Shown here in pieces: positions 44,788 to 50,929 of a DNA stretch of 50,929 bases. This DNA is from JAGOMX01 sp041738135 (lineage in GTDB: Bacteria > Pseudomonadota > Alphaproteobacteria > JAGOMX01), in NCBI GenBank assembly GCA_041738135.1, contig JBGSQK010000066.1, forward strand, positions 1 through 50,929, given 5' to 3'. Both the position numbers and the translations under genes were made by a program. The notes under the pieces are model-generated. The model searched no databases. It was not told where the DNA came from and saw only the letters and a program-made list of their open reading frames with translations. The first letter of the stretch is position 1; each line of letters opens with the position of its first letter.

Positions 44788-45867
44788 GTGAGTTTAGAAG
44801 CAGCACTAAATAAAATTATCATTCGTCATGAACAGCTGGGTGAACAATTGGTTAAGGGCAATGAGATGTCTAACCAAGACTTTGCCAAAGCCTCAAAAGA
44901 ATACTCAGATCTGACAGAGATTGTCGAGTCCATCAAAGCTTTGCGTACAGCAGAAAGTGAGCTTGTTAGCTTGCTAGCCGCTCTATCTGATCCTGAATTG
45001 GATGCAGAATTTAAAGAGATGATGCAAAACGAGAAACAAGAGCTTGAAGAAAGAATTCAAACCCTTGAGTTTGCCATTAAAGTGCACTTGCTGCCTAAAG
45101 ATGAAGCCGATGAGCGTAACGCTATTTTGGAAGTTAGGGCAGGTACGGGTGGCGATGAAGCTGCGTTGTTTGCCGCAGACTTGCTGCGTATGTATCAGCG
45201 CTATGCGGAAATTCAAGGCTGGCGTTATGAGCTCATGGAAGCTCATGAAACCGGTATGGGCGGTATCAAAGAAGCCAGCGCAACGATCACAGGTCGGGGC
45301 GTGTTCGCGAAGCTTAAGTATGAATCAGGAGTTCACCGCGTACAGCGTGTGCCCGATACGGAAACCAGCGGACGCATACATACATCCGCCGCAACCGTCG
45401 CCGTGCTACCTGAAGCAGAAGAAGTGGATATCCATATTGACGAAAAAGATTTGCGTATAGATGTGTACAGATCCAGCGGTCCTGGTGGTCAGCACGTAAA
45501 TACCACAGACAGCGCCGTTCGTATTACCCATATACCCACAGGTGTGGTGGTGGCGCAGCAGGATGAAAAATCCCAGCACAAGAACAAAGCCAAGGCTATG
45601 AAGATTTTGCGCGCCAGACTTTATGAAGAGCAACGTCGCCGATTAGAAGCAGAAAGAGCGGCTTCCCGCAAGAATCAAATTGGTAGCGGCGATAGGTCAG
45701 AACGCATCCGAACCTATAACTTTCCGCAAGGTCGAGTCACCGATCACAGAATCGGTCTGACCCTTTATAAACTAGAGGAAATACTCAATGGCAACAATCT
45801 TCATGAACTAATAGATGCCCTAGTTACCCAAGACCAAGCGAATAAGCTTGCAGAAATTGATATTTAG
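44788..45867 (+). CDS. prfA: Peptide chain release factor 1
   Basis: RF1 ends translation at UAA and UAG. The 359-residue protein starts at GTG and has the codon-recognition PxT motif (PDT, residues 189-191, in HRVQRVPDTETSGRIHTS) and the GGQ catalytic motif (233-235, in SSGPGGQHVNTTDSAVR). Length is normal. The Gln of GGQ is the methylation target of PrmC, encoded 12 bases downstream. Confidence 0.97.
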   Translation: MSLEAALNKIIIRHEQLGEQLVKGNEMSNQDFAKASKEYSDLTEIVESIKALRTAESELVSLLAALSDPELDAEFKEMMQNEKQELEERIQTLEFAIKVHLLPKDEADERNAILEVRAGTGGDEAALFAADLLRMYQRYAEIQGWRYELMEAHETGMGGIKEASATITGRGVFAKLKYESGVHRVQRVPDTETSGRIHTSAATVAVLPEAEEVDIHIDEKDLRIDVYRSSGPGGQHVNTTDSAVRITHIPTGVVVAQQDEKSQHKNKAKAMKILRARLYEEQRRRLEAERAASRKNQIGSGDRSERIRTYNFPQGRVTDHRIGLTLYKLEEILNGNNLHELIDALVTQDQANKLAEIDI

Positions 45868-45879
45868 CGTACAATCTAT

Positions 45880-46734
45880 ATGTCCTCCATAACAATTAAG
45901 GAAATTTTAAGGCAGCAGGTACCATTGCTGCAAGTTTTGTCCGGTGATCTGGCAATCTTGGAATCAAGAGTTTTATTGTGTTTTGTGCTGAAGTGCACAA
46001 GAGCCGATCTGATTGTAGATCCGAACAGAACATTATCGCCAGAGCAGGAAAAGCATTACAGGGATCTCATTCAGCTAAGGCTGCAGGGTCAACCAATTGC
46101 AAAGATCATTGGTGAGAAAGAATTTTGGGGACTTCCATTTAAAGTAACGAAGGATACGTTAGATCCAAGACCGGATACGGAAATATTAATTGAAACCGTT
46201 TTGGAATCAGTTGATAAGAGTAAATCCAATAGGATTTTAGATTTAGGCACAGGTACCGGGTGTGTACTTTTATCCCTGTTGCACGAGCTTAAAAAATCAT
46301 TTGGCGTTGGGGTTGATCTCTCGCAAGAGGCATTGAATGTGGCGGAAGAAAATGCCTGCAATTTGTGTTTGAATGACAGAGCTGTATTTCTCCAGAGTAA
46401 CTGGGGAGAAAAATTGGAAGGGAAGTTTGATATTATCGTTTCAAATCCTCCCTATATTACCCAAGCTGATTATGACGTTCTTTCAGCTCAGGTGCGTGAT
46501 TATGACCCAAAGTTAGCGCTGGTTGGCGGTGAGGATGGATTGGAATGCTATAAGAAAATAGCTCCAATAATTGATAAGCACTTGGAACCCAATGGTTTTT
46601 TTGCTATTGAATTTGGAATCAACCAAGAAAGCATGGTTTCGCAGATATTGAATGAAAATAATTTACATGTGTTAGAGATTCGTAAAGATTTAGCCGGCAT
46701 ACTGAGATGTATAAAAGGACGGCACGGCGATTGA
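45880..46734 (+). CDS. prmC: Release factor glutamine methyltransferase
   Basis: PrmC methylates the Gln of the GGQ motif of release factors. The 284-residue protein has the N-terminal helical domain and a SAM domain with ILDLGTGTGCVLLSLL, GVDLSQEAL and the catalytic NPPY (in IIVSNPPYITQADYD). RPDTEILIE just before the SAM domain is family-typical. The start is ATG 45880. prfA-prmC order is conserved across most bacteria. Confidence 0.96.
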   Translation: MSSITIKEILRQQVPLLQVLSGDLAILESRVLLCFVLKCTRADLIVDPNRTLSPEQEKHYRDLIQLRLQGQPIAKIIGEKEFWGLPFKVTKDTLDPRPDTEILIETVLESVDKSKSNRILDLGTGTGCVLLSLLHELKKSFGVGVDLSQEALNVAEENACNLCLNDRAVFLQSNWGEKLEGKFDIIVSNPPYITQADYDVLSAQVRDYDPKLALVGGEDGLECYKKIAPIIDKHLEPNGFFAIEFGINQESMVSQILNENNLHVLEIRKDLAGILRCIKGRHGD

Positions 46735-46833
46735 GATAAATCGCATATATTTTCGGAAAATATTAAGAAATGAAATTTAAACTTACACGGACCCGCATTT
46801 TTTGGGCCGACTAATAAGGAGTAGAATAAGATA

Positions 46834-47238
46834 ATGAAGCCTACATATACAAAGTCAACGCAAAGCAGGTCAAACAACGGTCGTTCAGATAATGGACGCA
46901 GTGACTCAAGACGTCATGATCAGCCCAGAGATTCGTCTCGATCAAACAACGTTCGCGTAAATCCCCGCGAGATGAATCAAAAATATTTAAACATGGCCCG
47001 CGAAGCTATTTCAGCTGGCAATCATGTGCAAGCGGAAGAACACTACCAGCATGCGGAACACTATTACAGGGTTATCAACGAACGCCAAACGTTTCCAACT
47101 GTGACCGCACCGGCGCAGGCACCTGTTCAAACGGAAGTAGCACCCATCGCTCCCCCCATGACAGAACCAGTGATGACTCCCCTGTCTAGTCCTCTTATGA
47201 TCAGTGATCCGACCATTATTCCTGGCGTGACAAACTAA
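46834..47238 (+). CDS. DUF4167 family protein
   Basis: This 134-residue protein has a basic, Ser/Arg/Asn-rich disordered N-terminus and the compact DUF4167 core (YLNMAREAISAGNHVQAEEHYQHAEHYYRVINE, about 50-85), followed by a Pro-rich tail. It is found beside prmC and clpB in alphaproteobacteria. The basic N-terminus suggests nucleic acid binding, but no function is established. AAGGAG precedes the start. Confidence 0.92.
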   Translation: MKPTYTKSTQSRSNNGRSDNGRSDSRRHDQPRDSSRSNNVRVNPREMNQKYLNMAREAISAGNHVQAEEHYQHAEHYYRVINERQTFPTVTAPAQAPVQTEVAPIAPPMTEPVMTPLSSPLMISDPTIIPGVTN

Positions 47239-47365
47239 TTTCAAGGGTATAATCTTGATCACAGTTTTGCCAGGTTCTAGACTGAGTTTTAAAAGTATTT
47301 CGTATAGTAATATGTTTCTTGAGTGGCTTTTCAAATTGGAAATTTCAATAGGGGCATAACGTAAC

Positions 47366-49936
47366 ATGGACATGTCGAACTACACGCAAAAGTTACAAGA
47401 TATTTTACAAACATCTCAGAAGCTGGCCATTCGGAACTCCAATCAACAAATAACGCCAGAACATCTCCTTGCCGCGTCGCTTGAAGATGAAAACGGTGTT
47501 GCCAAGATCTTGCTAGAGCGGGTCGGTGCCGATTGGGGACAAGTTCTTTTACAGGTGGACGCTGAGCTAGCAAAAATACCGCAGGTGCAAGGAGCTGGCG
47601 CAGGCCAAGTCTATATGCACGCGGATGCTGCTCGAGTGCTTGATCGAGCAGAGCAGCTGGCCAAACAAAGTGGCGATCAATTCGTCACCGTTGAACGCCT
47701 CTTGCAAGCTCTGGTCGAATCCAAATCAAATAAGGCAAGCGAAATTCTATCCAAAGCCGGTGTAACACCTGAAAAACTGAAAGCCGCTATTGATGTGCTG
47801 AGAAAGGGCAGGGTAGCTGACAGCGCTAGCGCCGAAGATAGTTATGAAGCCTTAAAAAAATACGCCCGTGATTTTACGGCGCTAGCCAGGGAAGGCAAGC
47901 TTGACCCTGTGATTGGGCGCGATGAGGAAATCAGACGCACTATTCAAGTTTTATCACGTCGCACAAAGAACAATCCCATCCTCATAGGCGAACCTGGTGT
48001 AGGTAAGACAGCCATTGTGGAAGGCCTTGCACAACGTATCGTCAACGGTGACGTGCCTGAAACCATAAGAGACACGCAACTCATGTCCTTGGATCTTGGC
48101 GCGCTGGTTGCAGGGGCGAAGTTCAGGGGAGAATTTGAAGAGCGGCTAAAAGCCGTGCTGGCAGATATTGCCCATGCCTCAGGAAGTATCATTCTGTTCA
48201 TCGACGAATTGCACACCTTAGTGGGCGCAGGAGCTGCTGAAGGTTCCATGGATGCATCCAATATGCTCAAACCCGCGCTTGCACGAGGAGAACTTCATTG
48301 CGTGGGTGCCACCACATTGGATGAATACCGTAAGCACATCGAAAAAGATGCAGCCCTGGCCAGACGTTTTCAACCCGTCTTTATTCCCGAGCCCACAGTT
48401 GAGGACACAATTTCTATCCTTCGTGGTCTTAAAGAAAAATACGAAGTGCATCATGGTATAAGAATCACAGACGGTGCCATTGTTGCCGCTGCACAGCTTT
48501 CTAATCGTTATATCACGGATCGCTTCTTACCAGATAAGGCCATTGACCTCATAGACGAGGCTTCAAGCCGTTTGCGTATAGAAGTGCATTCCAAGCCCGA
48601 AGAAATTGACGAATTAGACAGGCGAATTACCCAGCTCAAAATTGAAAATGAAGCCTTAAAGAAAGAAAGTGATAAGGCTTCGAAGGACCGTTTGCAGAAG
48701 ATTCAAGAAGATCTTGTGGAATTGGAAAAGAAATCCAAAGATTTAACCGAGGTCTGGACGGAAGAAAAGCAAAAAATAAATGTGGCCCAGAAATGGAATG
48801 AGGAGCTTGATAAGGCGCGCAGTGATTTAGAAAAGGCGCAAAGGGATGGTGAACTGTCGCGCGCGGGTGAACTGGCCTATGCCATTATACCAGAGTTGGA
48901 GAAAAAACTAGCTTCTAAGCAAGAAGACGGATCAGATAAAAAAAATTTGATCAATCAAGAGGTCAAGGCCAGCGACATAGCTGCCATCGTATCCAAATGG
49001 ACGGGAATACCAGTGGATAAGATGCTTGCTGGAGAACGAGAAAAACTTATGCATATGGAAGACATGCTTCATAATCGGGTCATAGGACAGGACAATGCCA
49101 TTGCCGCTATCTGCGAAGCCGTTAGACGCGCCAGAGCAGGGCTGCAAGACCCCAATAGACCCTTGGGTTCCTTTTTATTCCTGGGCCCCACGGGCGTAGG
49201 TAAAACGGAACTTACAAAAGCTTTGGCTGAGTTCTTGTTTGATGACGACACGGCTTTGCTACGTGTAGACATGTCCGAGTATATGGAAAAGCATGCGGTC
49301 TCGCGCATGATAGGCGCTCCCCCAGGCTATGTGGGTTATGAAGAGGGTGGAGCTCTCACCGAAGCTGTTCGCAGAAGACCCTATCAAGTTATTCTCTTTG
49401 ACGAGGTTGAAAAAGCTCACCCAGACGTCTTTAACGTTTTGTTGCAAGTGCTTGATGATGGTCGTCTGACAGACGGTCAGGGTAGAACAGTAGACTTTCG
49501 TAACACCCTGATTATACTGACCTCTAACCTGGGCAGCCATATCCTTGCATCGCTCGAGCCGGGGGAGCCTTCGGAAAAAGTGCGGGAAGAAGTGATGGAA
49601 GTGGTAAGAACTGCTTTCAGGCCAGAATTCTTAAATCGTCTGGACGAGATCATATTGTTTGACCGCCTTAAACAGGAGGATATGGAAGGTATCGTAAGCA
49701 TACAGATCCAGCGTTTAAATAAGATATTGATGGAACAAGGATTAAAGGTCAGTGTATCAAATGAAGCGGCGGCTTGGTTGGCCGAAAAGGGTTATGATCC
49801 CATATATGGGGCTCGCCCCCTAAAAAGGGTCATCCAAAAAGAGCTGCAAAACAAAATCGCGAACCTCATTCTTGCTGGCTCAGCGGGCAAAGAACTAAAG
49901 GTTAGTGTTGCGGGGGATTCATTAAAGGTAGATTAA
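47366..49936 (+). CDS. clpB: ATP-dependent disaggregase ClpB
   Basis: ClpB, with DnaK, threads and rescues aggregated proteins. The 856-residue protein has the N domain (about 1-145), nucleotide domain 1 with Walker A GEPGVGKT (208-215), the coiled-coil M domain (about 405-525), and nucleotide domain 2 with Walker A GPTGVGKT and Walker B VILFDEVEKAH. Pore loops (KFRGEFEERL; GYVGYEEGG) are present. AGGGG lies upstream; no convincing sigma-32 promoter was found in the 127-base leader. A hairpin follows the stop. Confidence 0.97.
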   Translation: MDMSNYTQKLQDILQTSQKLAIRNSNQQITPEHLLAASLEDENGVAKILLERVGADWGQVLLQVDAELAKIPQVQGAGAGQVYMHADAARVLDRAEQLAKQSGDQFVTVERLLQALVESKSNKASEILSKAGVTPEKLKAAIDVLRKGRVADSASAEDSYEALKKYARDFTALAREGKLDPVIGRDEEIRRTIQVLSRRTKNNPILIGEPGVGKTAIVEGLAQRIVNGDVPETIRDTQLMSLDLGALVAGAKFRGEFEERLKAVLADIAHASGSIILFIDELHTLVGAGAAEGSMDASNMLKPALARGELHCVGATTLDEYRKHIEKDAALARRFQPVFIPEPTVEDTISILRGLKEKYEVHHGIRITDGAIVAAAQLSNRYITDRFLPDKAIDLIDEASSRLRIEVHSKPEEIDELDRRITQLKIENEALKKESDKASKDRLQKIQEDLVELEKKSKDLTEVWTEEKQKINVAQKWNEELDKARSDLEKAQRDGELSRAGELAYAIIPELEKKLASKQEDGSDKKNLINQEVKASDIAAIVSKWTGIPVDKMLAGEREKLMHMEDMLHNRVIGQDNAIAAICEAVRRARAGLQDPNRPLGSFLFLGPTGVGKTELTKALAEFLFDDDTALLRVDMSEYMEKHAVSRMIGAPPGYVGYEEGGALTEAVRRRPYQVILFDEVEKAHPDVFNVLLQVLDDGRLTDGQGRTVDFRNTLIILTSNLGSHILASLEPGEPSEKVREEVMEVVRTAFRPEFLNRLDEIILFDRLKQEDMEGIVSIQIQRLNKILMEQGLKVSVSNEAAAWLAEKGYDPIYGARPLKRVIQKELQNKIANLILAGSAGKELKVSVAGDSLKVD

Positions 49937-49984
49937 AGTTACTGAAGTTCTGCTTAATAGGTTTGATCTATAAACGAAAACTAT

Positions 49985-50009
49985 CCCGACGTAGTTCAGC
50001 TGCGTCGGG
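49985..50009. terminator. Hairpin downstream of clpB
   Basis: CCCGACGTAG (49985-49994) and CTGCGTCGGG (50000-50009) pair over 10 bases (one G-T) around TTCAG. It is 48 bases after clpB. No T-run follows, so it may be a weak terminator or a 3'-end protector. The rest of the gap up to 50186 shows nothing else. Confidence 0.45.
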
Positions 50010-50186
50010 CTCACAAATGGAACAACAGAAATAATTGCTTTCTTTTCCCTTGCGCACCTTAGATTTAAAAGGCCAAATCAGCAAACAAACAAAAAAATTT
50101 AAACAAAATTAATACATCCTTAAGCTAGTCATGATACTATCCAACATATAAGATAATCACTCATTACATTAAATCGGAGAGAATTC

Positions 50187-50929
50187 ATGATAAAAGTTGA
50201 AAAAAAACATAACATTCATATGTTTGTAGTTGTTCTCGGCCTTTTATTGGGACCGATGGTGGTTCAAGATTCTATTGCAACCCCACCAGCAGCTCCAGCA
50301 GCTCCAGAGGAGGCTCCCAGTCCTTCAGGGGGTGATGATGAAAAAATTACAGTTCGTAAGGCGGGCGAAAAGCCAGCAGGCGTTAAGTATGGCGACGTGG
50401 CCAAGCCAAATCCCAAACCGAAGGAGCAGGCAAAATTAGAACAACAAAAAGCCGATATCTCACAAAGTGATATAGGTGCTAAGACCATGAAGGGTGGTTC
50501 AGTATCTGTCAAAAAGAAAGATGCTGCTAAAGCGGTAGCTGCCGCAAAGGGTGGAAAAGCCGGTAAGGGAAAAGCTAGTAAAGCTAAACCCGTGGCAAAA
50601 CCCGGCACACTAAAGGAGGAAATCCCGAAGGATGAAAACGGTAATGACATCTTAGTGGATGAAGATGGCAATCGCGTTCTATCCGATTCTCAGGGCAATC
50701 CAATAACAGATGCAGATGGAAATCCATTCTTGGCAGGTGACGATGGCAATCCCATTTCTGCACAGACTGGTGAAGAGCTTACCGCAGAGGACCTTCAATC
50801 TATTGAGGAAGCCTTGCCAGAAGAGTTCGGTGAAGAAGGGTTCGATGAGGATGGCTTCTTTGAAGGTGTTGAATCTGGAGAGTTTGGCGACGGCGGCTTT
50901 GGCGACGGCGGCGACGGCGGCGACGGCGG
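50187..50929 (+). CDS. Exported acidic protein with DxDGN repeats, 3' truncated by window
   Basis: I do not recognise a family. ATG 50187 has CGGAGAG at 50174-50180. The 247 visible residues begin with a signal peptide (MIKVEKKHNIHMFVVVLGLLLG..), then a Pro/Ala stretch and a Lys-rich segment (AAKGGKAGKGKASKAKPVAK). Next come about five tandem 8-9 residue units (DENGNDIL, DEDGNRVL, DSQGNPIT, DADGNPFL, GDDGNPIS), and finally an acidic Gly/Asp/Phe tail with GFGDGG repeats still open at the window edge. DxDGN units resemble calcium-binding loops, so a surface or adhesin-like role is possible but not shown. Confidence 0.7.
   Translation, partial: MIKVEKKHNIHMFVVVLGLLLGPMVVQDSIATPPAAPAAPEEAPSPSGGDDEKITVRKAGEKPAGVKYGDVAKPNPKPKEQAKLEQQKADISQSDIGAKTMKGGSVSVKKKDAAKAVAAAKGGKAGKGKASKAKPVAKPGTLKEEIPKDENGNDILVDEDGNRVLSDSQGNPITDADGNPFLAGDDGNPISAQTGEELTAEDLQSIEEALPEEFGEEGFDEDGFFEGVESGEFGDGGFGDGGDGGDG
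50631..50759 (+). repeat. Tandem coding repeats (D-x-D/x-G-N units)
   Basis: Five diverged copies of an 8-9 codon unit with a GAYGATGGCAAT-like core lie here. Farther on, 50884-50929 holds a GGCGACGGC-type 9-base repeat that continues past the window end. Confidence 0.6.

Noticed and set aside
47239..47365. Possible heat-shock (RpoH) promoter before clpB
   Set aside because: CTTGAT and CTTGAG occur, but no matching -10 element lies at a suitable distance.
1..50929. tRNA genes, rRNA genes, CRISPR arrays, intact transposases
   Set aside because: None seen: no TTCRA-type tRNA arm with a cloverleaf, no regularly spaced direct repeats, and no transposase ORF.

Overview
The window looks like part of the chromosome of an alphaproteobacterium. 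This rests on family content and gene order: a CckA-type hybrid kinase, an HIG1-domain protein, DUF1178, DUF4167 and DUF6468 proteins, a short HPr kinase, the flgF-flgG-flgA-flgH and fliM-DUF6468-motE arrangements, and the chain ubiG / lysC / ptsP / prfA / prmC / DUF4167 / clpB. Base composition is moderate to AT-rich, and several palindromic intergenic repeats resemble those common in host-associated alphaproteobacteria. I infer, without proof, a Holosporales-like or otherwise host-associated lineage that still has flagella and polyhydroxyalkanoate synthesis. No rRNA, tRNA, CRISPR array, prophage or intact insertion sequence was recognised.

Layout. 1-650: end of an outer-membrane beta-barrel gene, its terminator and two palindromic intergenic elements. 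654-7577: a short hprK, then two divergent flagellar operons, flgF-flgG-flgA-flgH (minus) and fliL-fliM-DUF6468-motE (plus). 7578-14501: a loosely packed, AT-rich stretch with an orphan exported protein, an SLC13-type permease, a lone secF and nhaA, separated by gaps of roughly 370-580 bases. 14502-21468: tyrS, phaC, hisC, a tiny membrane ORF and a znuC-znuB-znuA zinc importer. 21557-23168: a two-gene polysaccharide-type ABC exporter. 23241-31351: terC, a YgjP-type metallopeptidase, cckA, an HIG1 protein, xseB-yggT-folD-ruvX, trhO and a GST. 31563-35746: an Ala/Lys-rich exported protein, another exported protein, a metallophosphatase, and an ABC-F ATPase whose 3' end has a degraded copy about 1.1 kb away. 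35899-49936: grxC-DUF1178, ubiG, lysC, a nitronate monooxygenase-like gene, ptsP, a RodZ-like protein, hisS, prfA-prmC, DUF4167 and clpB. 50187-end: the start of an exported acidic protein with tandem Asp-Gly-Asn repeats, cut off by the window edge.

How the genes work together. The flagellar genes supply the rod (FlgF, FlgG), the P-ring chaperone FlgA, the L-ring (FlgH), the C-ring switch (FliM) and stator-associated parts (FliL, MotE). CckA heads the phosphorelay that normally controls CtrA and, through it, flagellar and cell-cycle genes. HprK and PtsP are two pieces of the regulatory nitrogen PTS, but they lie about 39 kb apart and the other components are not in the window. Translation and protein quality control are represented by tyrS, hisS, prfA with its methylase prmC, trhO, the ABC-F ATPase and clpB.

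The least explained parts are the exported DxDGN-repeat protein at the right edge, the orphan gene at 7988-9094 with its own consensus-like promoter, the ABC-F tail relic, the Ala/Lys-rich exported protein with a strong promoter and terminator, and five kinds of palindromic intergenic element. I did not identify a complete new multi-gene system.
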